Part shown: piece after piece, positions 45,700 to 55,657 of the stretch
Position numbering within the stretch: the stretch's first letter is position 1
Layout of the letters: the number at the start of each line of letters is the position of its first letter
Assembly (NCBI GenBank): GCA_030867875.1
Contig: JAOWCC010000577.1
Location: 87,339,740-87,403,739, forward strand
Source of the DNA: Actinernus sp. WN-2022
Taxonomy: Eukaryota > Cnidaria > Anthozoa > Actiniaria > Actinernidae
DNA: 64,000 bases
Direction of reading: 5' to 3'
Notes under the pieces: generated by a model
Databases searched by the model: none
Seen by the model: the letters and a program-made list of their open reading frames with translations, nothing else
Told to the model about the DNA's origin: nothing
Program-made: the position numbers and the translations under genes

Positions 45700-45921
45700 T
45701 TATACGTCGCCAATCCCTAACCCATGGTACTTGGAAAGAAAGTTCAAAATGGTCTCGCAGCTAAATCCGCTGTAGAAGACCCCTTCGATTGCTTCTTTCT
45801 CAGTGACGTTGAAGTCTGATAAAAGAGCTCTATACGAAGGTATACTAGTGCCGAGCTTAGAGCCGCAGTTAGGACAATATTGGAAATCTTCTCCTTGATG
45901 ACCACAGTTTTGACAAAACAT
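45700..45921 (-). pseudogene. Zinc-ribbon / helix-turn-helix N-terminal exon of a repeat-borne gene
   Basis: The ATG at 45921 opens MFCQNCGHQGEDFQYCPNCG, a compact zinc ribbon with two CxxC pairs at residues 3-6 and 16-19. It is followed by a helical segment with FSCETILNFLSKYHGLGIG at the C-terminus (residues 52-70). Cnidarian integrase-like repeat proteins often begin this way, with a ribbon and then a helix-turn-helix of the form ILxFLxKYHG(I). The frame stops at 45700 just where the recognition helix should continue, and no catalytic core is seen downstream. So this is a stranded exon or a truncated copy. Confidence 0.45.
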
Positions 45922-45994
45922 TTCAGTTGCAAGAGTTTCAATTCTGGTAAATTTACAGCAGGCGTTCCGGTATTTTGGGTTAGTTCCCAGGCCT

Positions 45995-46276
45995 TCGATT
46001 TTCGATTTGTGTTTTGGGAAATCGGATTTGTGTTTTGGGAAATTGATTTGTGTTTTGAGAAATTGGTTCGTGTTTTCGAATTTTGATTTGTGTTTTCGAA
46101 TTTTGATTTGTGTTTTGGGAAATTGATTTGTGTTTTGGGAATTTCGATTTGTGTCTTGGGAAATTGGTTCGTGTTTTGAAATGCTGATTTGTGTTTTGGA
46201 ATTTTGATTTGTGTTTTGCGATATTGATTTGTGTTTTGGGATATTGATTTGTGTTTTGTGAAATTCATTTGTGTTT
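45995..46276. repeat. ~20-bp tandem repeat, about 14 copies
   Basis: Units of the form GATTTGTGTTTTGGGAAATT, with frequent AAA/TTT and C/G variants. Because the unit lacks stop codons in several minus-strand frames, a 226-codon frame (46424-45744) spans it; that frame is a by-product. Confidence 0.88.
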
Positions 46277-47082
46277 GACCCTTTTGGGCCACCGTACTCA
46301 TGAGACTAATATTAACTTTACTAAATAAATCAGTTGGCAGAATGACCGGTGCTCCGCCGAGTAGATTCAGTCTTGGTAAGCCGAAGGGTTTAATAATTAC
46401 GGGAAAATGAGTGACTAAAACCACAGAAGCTTAACTAGCGCTCGATTAAACGGTTTCTGAGGGTCACGAAACGGAAATCAAATCAAGGATACTTGTATGT
46501 TTGCCGTCAAAGGAACTTTGGCCAGAAGGACAAATACTGCTTCGTATACAACAGGCATCAGACCACTACAAAACTAGACAGGTGTGTGTGTTACTTATAA
46601 GTCTAAAAAGTCAGTAGTGCTTTCGTATGTCAGTAAAATGTTGAATGAATTTAGATTACGAGTCAGCGTTGTTTAGTCGTTCGTATTCAAGAACAACATC
46701 TCTGAGAAATATCGTAGAAAATATCATCGTGCCTGAAGAAGTTTTGCATTGGTTAATTTCAACAAGGACACTTTAATGCACAATATAGCTAAAGCTGCGG
46801 TAGCTTGATAAAATACTTTTATTTTATCATTTTACTAGTAATACATTAAATACAGAAGCCTAACAACAAAGTTTCATCAGACCGAATTAATTTTAATTAA
46901 AATTCATTGTCATGCTATGTGCATCATTAATTATTAATTATTTTTTAATAAGTCCTGCATTGAGTCTTCTTTCAATTGTTAATGTTCTTCAGTTTCTGTA
47001 TAAAATATATATTATTTGCCGGTGGTATTCCATAATATTTTCTCTCAACGTTTGAAGTCTACTTTCTCTGTCTGAATAGTCA
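46277..47082. other. Intergenic, nothing recognised
   Basis: No domain-bearing frame or repeat was seen. Confidence 0.4.
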
Positions 47083-47547
47083 CTATTCGTATTCCCGGGC
47101 GGCCTCAATTACCCGATCATCTGTATCTCGCGGCAGCTTTGTTTCGGGAATTTTGAGTATTAATAAGGTATTACGGTAGTCAATCATCACTGCTGTGTTT
47201 TTGGATGTACAAATATCTCGAAATATCACGGATAGCTTTCCATAATTTTCCAGTGGACAACCCAGGTATTTGTCATTGTTTATAAACTTCGCAATTTCTT
47301 CAGAAAAAGAACTGTAACTAGTCACCCTCCGATGCAGGGACAATGAGCCGAGTCTGCCTTCAAGATGATCCAGCCGTCGTAAGTTAGCTTGTATCCAATC
47401 TGAGTTCGTTTTCTTTTAGTAGGTCTCACCCCAAACTTCAAAGTGGTGCTGATTGAACGAGTTTTTGTTTGTCATTAGCTTCACCACATGACCGTCCCAG
47501 TACAGCCGATAGCCTTCGATATATCTTATATGCCTCCTGTGACTCAT
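47083..47547 (-). pseudogene. Unrecognised coding-like segment with one in-frame stop
   Basis: From an ATG at 47547 one frame runs 155 codons to a stop at 47083, broken only by a TAA at 47418-47416 (codon 44). It reads MSHRRHIRYIEGYRLYWDGH, a stop after WGETY, then SDWIQANLRRLDHLEGRLGS and IFRDICTSKNTAVMIDYRNT. The composition looks protein-like, and the remainder after the stop is open for 110 codons. An overlapping frame (LTYDGWIILKADSAHCPC) faintly recalls a SWIM zinc finger, so the true frame is unsure. I assign no function. Confidence 0.3.
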
Positions 47548-47810
47548 GATTGTATCCCTTCTCGTGGCATCATACTGGCTTCACGGTTGTAGTTTTTGTA
47601 AACATAACGAGCTGCCCTTCATGCAATTTGTTTAGAGAGAGAGAGTTTACAATGTTATTGATTAACATATTTCTTGATCAGTTTCATACATAATTTCTCG
47701 ACTCTTCCCGCTCCAAGGTGTTTTCCTTTCATTATGAGATGAAACCTACCCCAAAAATGTCAAAAACCCTAACTATTTCCAACCCCAAATCAGCTTAAAT
47801 ACACCTGGAC

Positions 47811-48290
47811 CCAGTTGTTCGGAGCAAGGGTAACTGAGGATAGCGCTAAATCTGTAATCGTAATCTGTACATACATGTACAGTTTACCCTCGCATTAGTG
47901 ATTTAACTGAGACACTGGACCAGGTTGTTCAAAGCAAGAGTAGGGTCGGGTGGAACTTCTCGAAACGAGCGAAAGTATTGGCCTATCCAACAATAGAAAA
48001 CGTCCTAACCTTTAGAAAGTGCAGTACAAAAACAATGGAAGTATAGTATATATTATGGGTGCAATCAGAATACAGGTCTCGAAAGGTTCCGTGCTACTCC
48101 AAGTGTACCTTTATCGCTAGGATAGTGCTAAATCTGTAATTGTATTCTGTACCGTTTACAATCGGATTAGTGATTTAACTGAGACACTGGACACTGGACC
48201 AGGCTGTTCAAAGCAAGAGTAACTTTATCCCTAGGATAGCGCTAAATCTGCAATTGTAATCTGTACAGTTTACCCTCGGGTTAGTAATTT
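47811..48290. repeat. Direct repeat, ~100-bp unit, three copies
   Basis: GGATAGCGCTAAATCTG (47839, 48236; GGATAGTGCTAAATCTG at 48119), GTACAGTTTACCCTCG, ATTAGTGATTTAACTGAGAC and GGACCAGG.TGTTCAAAGCAA recur in order. About 180 bp of other DNA is inserted between copies 1 and 2. Confidence 0.75.
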
Positions 48291-48777
48291 AACCCACGAT
48301 GTAGCGGTTACTGAGTCATGATGGAAAATGAGTCATGATGGAAAATATTTTAATTTGCGCAGTTTACAAGGGGTTTTACAAGGGGTAGTCTAATCACTCT
48401 GCAGTGAAATGACAACAAAATAATTTCTAACTAACCTCTTTATCAATAACATTACAATGTTAGTAAACAAACCTTGTTACTGGGAGTCAGGTACAGTGGC
48501 TTATATACACAATAGCTCACTCACCAGTTATACTGACAATTTATGATACAAAACTGAGTAGTACATCCAAAACTCATCCCGTAACTAACTTCTAAAACTG
48601 AATATAAATTACAATGTATATTACACGGTCAGTATAATCTGCAGACTGCAGATTGCAGACTGCAGATTGCAGACTGCAGACTGCAGACTGGGTATAAAAT
48701 GAAGACTGGGTATAAAATGCAGACTGCAGACTGCAGACTCGGTATAAAATGCAGACTGGGAAAAAATATAAAAAAAC

Positions 48778-48914
48778 TTACCTGAAGACTTTATCTGTTC
48801 TTCATTGGGCTCTGTATGCAATTTCAGCGAGTTCTGTTGAAATTTTACCCCTCGACCTCGATCTCCACCACTGACCACGCTCGAATTTTCATCCAAAATC
48901 GATGCCGACCGCAA
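48778..48914 (-). CDS. Exon-like frame in left arm, ends at splice donor
   Basis: The ATG at 48914 opens a 45-residue segment (MRSASILDENSSVVSGGDRG, then KLHTEPNEEQIKSSG) followed at once by GTAAGT. The reading frame is acidic and Ser-rich with no known domain. An identical exon lies in the right arm. If real it is a 5' coding exon of a repeat-borne gene whose other exons are absent. Confidence 0.3.
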
Positions 48915-49596
48915 CTAAATCTCAAATTATAGCACAACAGTATCTATTCCAAGAACCTCGTGCCATTTAATTTAAATATCCCCCATTTCTGGAGCCTAAA
49001 TCGAGCAATTTACGCTTGACGATTCACGGTCTCAGAACTTTTACATATATACCTTAGTTTGAAACAATAAGAGCGCGCGCTTTTGATTCCAATGATCGGA
49101 GTTCGATTCCCACACCAGTCACAATTTTTTTTAACTTCTTTTTCTCCTTTCTCAGTTTTATTTAATCTTTTCCTGTCTTTTAAGCTATTAGAGCCGCCTT
49201 CTACACTAAAAAACATTGTTGTGTATTGGCTCTCCTCCAACACGGACATGATGAGAAATAAATTATATCAAAGGTGACCCAATTGCTCTGTAAGTGGCAA
49301 TATTTACTAGCATTTGAATGGGATTTTTTTAGAACTAATATTGAATAAAAAGCGACAATACTTACAGCATGTGTTTATTTGTCCATGCCGCTGCGTGTGG
49401 TTGTAATTTCAGCGAGTTTTCAACCCAGCAGTTCTGTACAGTTCTGTGATATAATTTATTTCTCATCATGTCCGTGTTGGAGGAGAGCCAATACACAACA
49501 ATGTTTTTTAGTGTAGAAGGCGGCTCTAATAGCTTAAAAGACAGGAAAAGATTAAATAAAACTGAGAAAGGAGAAAAAAAAGTTTAAAAAAAATTG

Positions 49597-49669
49597 TGGC
49601 TGGTGTGGGAATCGAACTCCGATCATTGGAATCAAAAGAGCGCGCTCTAAACCGCTTTACCATAGAGCC
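49597..49669 (-). tRNA. tRNA-like sequence or tRNA pseudogene
   Basis: A 73-nt minus-strand segment begins GGCTCTATGGTAAAGCGG and ends GAGTTCGATTCCCACACC followed by AGCCA. It has tRNA length, a 4-bp terminal pairing (GGCT/AGCC), an A-box-like 5' half and a B box (AGTTCGATTCC). The anticodon stem is poor, so this is a pseudogene or SINE head. The left arm copy keeps only the 3' half (about 49063-49122). Confidence 0.45.
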
Positions 49670-49852
49670 GATTCGCTTGAGCTTTGGTTTCAAAATAAGG
49701 TATATATGAAAAATGTCTGAGACCGTGAACTTTGGGAACTAGTGTCGTCAAGCGTAAATTGCTCGATTTAGGCTCCAGAAATGAGGGATATTTAAATTAA
49801 ATGGCATGAGGTTCTTGGAATAGATACTGTTGTGCTATTATTTGAGATTTAG

Positions 49853-49988
49853 TTGCGGTCGGCATCGATTTTGGATGAAAATTCGAGCGTGGTCAGTGGT
49901 GGAGATCGAGGTCGAGGGGTAAAATTTCAACAGAACTCGCTGAAATTGCATACAGAGCCCAATGAAGAACAAATAAAGTCTTCAGGTA
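49853..49988 (+). CDS. Exon-like frame in right arm, ends at splice donor
   Basis: The same 45-residue segment as at 48914, in opposite orientation, ending AAGTCTTCAG|GTAAGT. The identity of both arms at coding and non-coding sites alike means the arms are recent copies, so no selection can be read from it. Confidence 0.3.
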
Positions 49989-50883
49989 AGTTTTTTTATA
50001 TTTTTTCCCAGTCTGCATTTTATACCGAGTCTGCAGTCTGCAGTCTGCATTTTATACCCAGTCTTCATTTTATACGCAGTCTGCAGTCTGCAGATTATAC
50101 TGACCGTATATTACATGTAGGAATGTAGAATATTTCCATTCTTAACTACACTGGCCTTGATATACCCTAAGGCTATATATGTAAAAAATATACTGGTATG
50201 CTAGAGCTAGTATGAGAAAACATATTTATGAAAAGCTTTGAGGAGGCGACAAGCACTAACTCTAGGTTGCATGGACATTTCTATAATAATAAACATTAAG
50301 TTCAAAGTCGATTGCTATAGTTGCTATAAATATTATAATATTTCAGAGAACTGGACATAAATTGCACTGATTAATTTTTAACCATAATAAAAATTAAATT
50401 TTGTTGAAATATGTAAAGAGAGATGCCTTTGAATGACAACTCACAATCTGAACAATCCTAATTACTATACCTCATTAACGATTATGTAACCAACATACCA
50501 ACATGAAGAATTGTAACAACAGTTATGTAAAGCATTGATAAGATCGCAACGTGCAAAAATTATATTTTGAAATAGTACTTCTCAAACTCAATTCACCAAT
50601 TCAAATCGTGTTTCGAATACTGGGTGCTGTGGTGGCGCAGTGCCATATTTCTAAGTCCATTGAAAAAATCCAAAAAGAGTCTAATCTAAGTACTGCCTGC
50701 ATGTTAATGGCTATTTTAATATCAATCTCCTCAATCTTGACTTCCAAGTCAATACTGACAATTTTATAAATACCTTGAGTTCATACTCATTTCACCCCCA
50801 AATGCTCAAGCCAACACCAATTACTGCACATTCAGCTACTCTCATAGATAATATGTTTTTCAATTCTCTGGAACATCAGGCTC

Positions 50884-51441
50884 TTAAAGTGATGTTACAC
50901 GAGACGATTTTTAACGACGATTTTTCGCGCATTGTTGCGCAACATAGTGTAACATGGCTAGCATGGGAAACCAGCCGACTCGTATCGCTCCCACTCGCGA
51001 AAGAGTCTCTTTCGCGAGTGGGGAGCGATAAGAGTCGGCTGGTTTCCCAGGCTATAACATGGCGCGATAGACGATTTTTAACGCAATCTTCGTTGCGGCA
51101 ACATGTTGCAAGTTTTTTAATTACCTTGTTGCCCAAATTTTGTTGGAGTTGCTTCGTGTAACACCCTCGCCGTTGACTTTTCGCACAACGTCGTTCCAGA
51201 AACCTGTTCGCTACACCCACGGAAACGAGGCTACGTCAACAAACAAAGACTCCACTCGTCCGCCATGTTTTTTAAATGAGGATTTCGGAGTAGGAGTCTA
51301 GGTGCTAGCAGCTGGATGTTGCGCTAAAAATCGTCCTGTGTAACATACCCGTTGCCGCATCAATGTTGCGCTAAAAGAAGTCTCGTGTAACATGCATTAA
51401 AAATGGTCGTTAAAAGTTGTCTCGTGTAATATCACCTTTAG
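50884..51441. mobile_element. MITE with ATGTTACACGAGAC termini (inside LINE)
   Basis: It starts AAAGTGATGTTACACGAGAC and ends GTCTCGTGTAATATCACCTTT. Subterminal TTTTTAACGACGA and GTTGCGCAACAT blocks recur in both orientations. It splits the endonuclease frame of the LINE between NSLEHQ and the SGNI block. 558 bp, non-coding. It carries a nested palindrome at 50959. Confidence 0.85.
50959..51054. mobile_element. 96-bp palindromic element with perfect 9-bp target duplication
   Basis: TAGCATGGGAAACCAGCCGA at left and TCGGCTGGTTTCCCAGGCTA at right; the whole element is almost fully self-complementary through CTCGCGAAAGAGTCTCTTTCGCGAG. TAACATGGC flanks both sides (50950-50958 and 51055-51063). 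A 9-bp duplication is typical of Mutator-type insertion. A single arm of this family is at 14603. Confidence 0.9.
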
Positions 51442-52845
51442 TGGCAATATTTTATGTAAACAGACCATTTACCTAACTTTTTGATCATAAACAAATTATC
51501 TTCTCACGTCCTAGCAATTTGAAAATGTGAAAGAGGGACTATTCTATTTTAAATGAGGAAGCTCTTTTCTTTGAGATGAGTAACATCATTGCCTTGTGGA
51601 CCTGTTACTGGTGCCAATAATTTATTCCAATCATTTTTTTCAACCATCACTGACATAATTATTTAACATGTACAACTTCGTAAACTCGGTTACAAGAAGC
51701 GAAATTAAACTCATCACCATGTCTAAACCTTGGATTACCCCTTAGATTAAAGACTCTGTGTCCGAGCCCATGGTGCTTTGCGCCAATGTTATGATTAGTT
51801 TGTTTATCAACGGCCGCATAAATTAAAGCCCAGCTTTTAGGCGAACTAAAATGCTCTCGATTGTTTATAAGTTTCATAAAAGATAAAAGATAAAGTACTA
51901 AAACTTCTTACTATCATACTAAATATAAATGTTTTCGTATTAAATTAAATTAAATCATCTTCTCAAAATTAGCAAAAAGAAATACTATGAAAATTGTTTT
52001 ATGATAAATAGCAAGAATATTAAAAATACCAGGTCTGGTATTAAAGAGCTGACTACCCTAAAACCAAAAGGCTTTAGTCCATATAGTCTCTAACTTGGAC
52101 TGGCCACCTCGACCTTCTAAGATTATATTAAACTTAGCAGGACCCATATTACGCGCGCAGATCGACAGCTCGGGCTGCCTGTGGTATGAGCGTTACAGAG
52201 AGACAGACACACAGACAGACCAAGTTAGTGTATTATTATCGGGAATAACTTAGCACAAGAAATTTCTGTTTCTACAGCAGTCCCTCAAGACTATTTGCTA
52301 ACTCCACAGTTAAATAGTTAGAGGTGGGAGCAGGAAAATGCGGTAGAGTGAAATGCAGTGTAAACATGGCGTGGTCCACAGTAACTTGGTGTGTTTTGTG
52401 CAAACAAACCTGGTGGTTGATAAAATTAAACAAGGTACTGTAACGACTGAGTACTGTTTTGTGTTTGCTTTTGATTTTAAGTGCGAATGGGAAGGTTTTT
52501 TAAGCCGATTTTCAGCTCCTAAAAATTCGTGAAAATCGAAGAAACAAAAAACAATGATCTCCAAAACAAATGAGTTTTTTCTCCAAAGTGGGAGAGTCAA
52601 GCGACCCCTTTATAGCTCTGGCTTTGAAGTCATTCATCCCTTAAAATAATGTCGCAACATGGTATTTCCAGCATGTCTAGATTTTACGCAATATTTTTTT
52701 CCAGGTACATGCTTCATATCGTTCGAATTGGAACGATATTTGCAGGTCCGGCACCAAAGGTTAATCACAAATATGAATAATAATAGACCAATTTCTCTTC
52801 TCTCCACATTTAATAAGATTTTGGAAAAACTGATGTTTAAAATTA

Positions 52846-54716
52846 AGGTGGTCCGCGGCTATTTATTTTGGCAACGGGGGTATTTTTAAATCGCGTTTTT
52901 GAACAGCTAAACATTATCCGATTTCTGAGATTTTTGTGAACTTTTAATAAAGAATCCTCGAATTGTATAAAAAGTACAATTAGAAAGTGATTAACAAAGA
53001 ATTGCTGAAGATATAAGCGATTTTCGAAAACGTTATTTTAGGAAAGAGCGCATATTTTAAACCCCAAAAGATGGATTTGTTCCATTTTATCATTCAACGA
53101 GTGCTCAACCTCCGAGATCTGTGACAGGCAAGTTTCAGGTAAATCGGCACCATACAAGTTTCTCAGCAAATGGCTGATCAATTTTAACCTTAAAATATTA
53201 TGCTCATGCATAACTTGTTTAACTGCCGGAGAAATATTTCAGTAATAATTAAATCGTACATCTACCATATGGAAGTTCAATACCACTTGAAACTTCTGTG
53301 CCAAAGTCAAGAAGATCGGAAAACTGCAACTAACGTTATGCGGCGAACAAAGTAAGATAGGTTATTGCTGAATATTTGCGAAAATCGAGGAATTTGTATT
53401 CTTTCGGCGTAAAAAAAAATCACTCGTTTGTTATTCTTAAGTTCTGAATATGACCTACAGTAGCATATTTTAAAGTACCTTACCGAGTTTTAGCGCGCTT
53501 TGACCATATGCTTTTGAGAAATAAAGACTGTAAACTTCAGCTTGTGCAAGACTAATAAAATCTAAATGCTTGGAAAACCCCTCATGTTCGCTAATTTATT
53601 CAAATTGGTTTGTTTTGAATTTCCGCACGGGTTCTGCCACTTGGAAATCGTGTGGAGGTGATAGTGATGGCAATATCTCACAAGCTGTCTTTCTAGGGAC
53701 AGGTGCAATCTTCGAATTATTTGCATTATTTTTCACTTTTTTTTCCCGCATAATTATTCAGACGACGCCTTACCGTTATTTCTGACATCAATACAGCTCT
53801 CGGTGACATGCCATCGCAGATTAGGTAAACCTTTTACATTGTACTTCCTCTTTTTCCTTTCTATTGTGGAAACGTTCTTCAAATATTCTCCCCTCATCGC
53901 TACTTACTAGCACGTTACACCTGCTTCATGGGTTACTGCACACAGTCGCATGAATTACAATATTTTCAACATTAATTTTAATTATTCCTTGCCTCGCATA
54001 CCTAAGTGGCAGAACCCGTGCGGAAATTCAACACAAACCCATTGAATAACTTAGCGAACATGAGGGGGTTTACAAGCATTTAGATTTTAGAAGTCTCGCA
54101 CAAGCTGAAGTTTACAGCCTTTATTTCTCAAAAGCATATGGTCAAAGCACGTTGAAACTCGGTAAGGTACTTTAAAATATGCTACTGTAAGTCATATTAG
54201 TAACTTAAGAATAACAAACGAATGAAATTAGTTAGTTGCAGTTTTCCGATCTTCTTGACTTTGGCACAGAAGTTTCTAGTGGTATTGAACTTCCATATGG
54301 TCTGTACGATTTAATTATTACCGGAATATTTCTCCAGCAGTTGAACCAGATGCATGAGCATAATATTTTAAGGTTAAAATTGATCAGCCATTTGCTGAGA
54401 AACTTGTATGGTGCCGATTAACCTGGAACTTGCCTGTCACAGACCTCGGAGGTTGGGCACTCGTTGAAAGTAAAATGGAACAAATCCATATTTTGGGTTT
54501 TGAAATATACGCTCCTTCCTAAAAAAAAAACATTTTCGAAAATCGCTTATATCTTCAGCAATTCTTTGTTAATCACTTTCTAATTGTACTTTTTATAAAA
54601 TTCGAGGATTCTTTATTAAAATTTAAAAAATCTCAGAAATCGAATATAGTTTAGCTGTTCAAACATGCGATTTAATAAGACCCTCGTTGCCAAAATAATA
54701 GCTGCGGGCCACCTTA
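52846..54716. mobile_element. Internally deleted derivative of the 35-42 kb transposon
   Basis: Ends AAGGTGGTCCGCGGCTATTT and GCTGCGGGCCACCTT match the 6.5-kb element, with long arms (52846-53652, 53966-54716). The remaining ~310 bp of interior holds the first exon in minus orientation. All transposase and exonuclease exons are gone. It sits in the reverse transcriptase of the CR1-like LINE, between KLMFK and RLIDF. TTAA overlaps both ends. Confidence 0.88.
53774..53897 (-). CDS. Conserved first exon in the deletion derivative
   Basis: From an ATG at 53897 it reads MRGEYLKNVSTIERKKRKYN and continues to DVRNN, then a GTAAGG donor. Compared with the full element exon at 36403 it shows His-to-Tyr and Val-to-Ile changes and silent changes, with no stop or frameshift. 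It cannot make a transposase alone. Confidence 0.45.
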
Positions 54717-55014
54717 AAGGTTAATTGATTTCATAGAAAAGAATCATATTCTCCACGAAAAACAATTTGGCTTCCGTGCAAAGCATTCAACTTAACATGT
54801 AGTTTTAATTTAACTGACAAAATACAAAGGGCAATTGATGATGGGCTATACCATAGTTCTTTTGTTATCTATTATCTATTATTCCCTTGTATGCAAGTGA
54901 GTATAAATAAAGAATGACTGATTGATTGGTTAAGGTATATAATACATCATTATTTAACTTGTGTAACTATAGCAACGTATTCGTAGGACCGAGTCCGACT
55001 TAATCTTACCCTGT

Positions 55015-55515
55015 GTGACAGAGGTTCGAATAACAGGTGAAGAGGCGAGAGAGAGAGAAGAGGAAAAAAGACGAGCCTCAGGTGTCAGCCATTAAGAATC
55101 TCACTTCCATGGGCTGAGGTTCAAATCAAGAAAACACGTCATGATCAAACCGATTTTGCTGGGTCATTGGTAAGCCAATGAACGCGCTTTCCAGTGTTTT
55201 ATTTTAAGAGCAAATGACAGTAACTGACTTTTCTGGCCTTTCGATCCCATAATGCCTTTGTCTCAGATCTATCCCATAATTTCTTTATTTGATAGCTAGA
55301 GGTTAGAGTTAGGTTAGATCACCGTCACATCCAGCACTCACGAGTGCGCCTAGTAACTAGTATTGAATCAGGGCGCGGTTCACATTCTGAACCTATGCGA
55401 GTCACACATGCATGGCAGTGAGATTCTCAACGGATAATATCAGAGGCTCTTCTGTTTCTTCTTTCTCTCTCTCTCGGCCTCTTCCATTTTTATTTCTCCG
55501 GCGAGCCTCTGAAAT
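55015..55515. repeat. Imperfect inverted repeat upstream of the second GPCR
   Basis: GAGGCGAGAGAGAGAGAAGA (about 55041) mirrors TCTTTCTCTCTCTCTCGGCC (about 55461), and TTAAGAATCTCACT mirrors AGTGAGATTCTCAA. A MITE-like foldback with purine-rich arms ends about 140 bp before the receptor. Confidence 0.55.
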
Positions 55516-55657
55516 CTAGGGTGACTAAATCTGAGCGTAAAGAAAAATAAGAGCTTAGTTTAATCGCATTTTACAGTTAATTAAAACATATTTCTTACAT
55601 GAATTTGATGCATTTTTTAATATTTTGTCCTTAGGGCCCAAGTGGCACACAACATAG

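Larger units (their letters stand above)
48608..50118. mobile_element. Large inverted repeat, ~665-bp arms, ~180-bp centre
   Basis: The left arm (48608 to about 49270) and right arm (about 49450 to 50118) are inverted copies at near identity. Both carry the frame MRSASILDENSSVVSGGDRG, running outward (48914 to about 48780 and 49853 to about 49985) and ending at an AG|GTAAGT donor in each. Beyond the donors lie arrays of CAGTCTGCATTTTATA / CTGCAGTCTGCAG. The right arm has a 73-nt tRNA-like sequence at 49597, part of which is deleted in the left. This could be a palindromic mobile element or an inverted duplication. A transcript across it would form a very long hairpin. Confidence 0.85.
50680..54940 (+). 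pseudogene. CR1-like LINE, repeatedly interrupted
   Basis: Plus-strand pieces follow LINE order. Endonuclease: INTLSSYSFHPQMLKPTPIT and AHSATLIDNMFFNSLEHQ (50767-50882), then SGNI..LTFLIINKLSS after the MITE. Linker: LITMSKPWITP (about 51708), KEL..LKPKGFSP (about 52030), LAQEISVSTAVPQDYLLTPQ (about 52250). Reverse transcriptase: NNRPISLLSTFNKILEKLMF (52776-52838), then RLIDFIEKNHILHEKQFGFR (54723-54780), AKHST, and IDDG (about 54835). After that it jumps to a tail with AATAAAG and GATTGATTGG at about 54910-54935, so the rest of the RT is deleted. It is related to the LINE at 58046 (shared SATLIDN and RPIS..). Confidence 0.85.

Noticed and set aside
45744..46424. 226-codon minus-strand frame with repeated KHKSISQNTNQ-like peptides
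   Set aside because: The frame exists because a 20-bp DNA tandem repeat lacks stops. It is flanked by non-coding sequence and overlaps the zinc-ribbon exon in another frame.
50628..50650. GGTGGCGCAGTG looking like a tRNA A box
   Set aside because: No B box or SINE body follows; it lies in LINE-related sequence.
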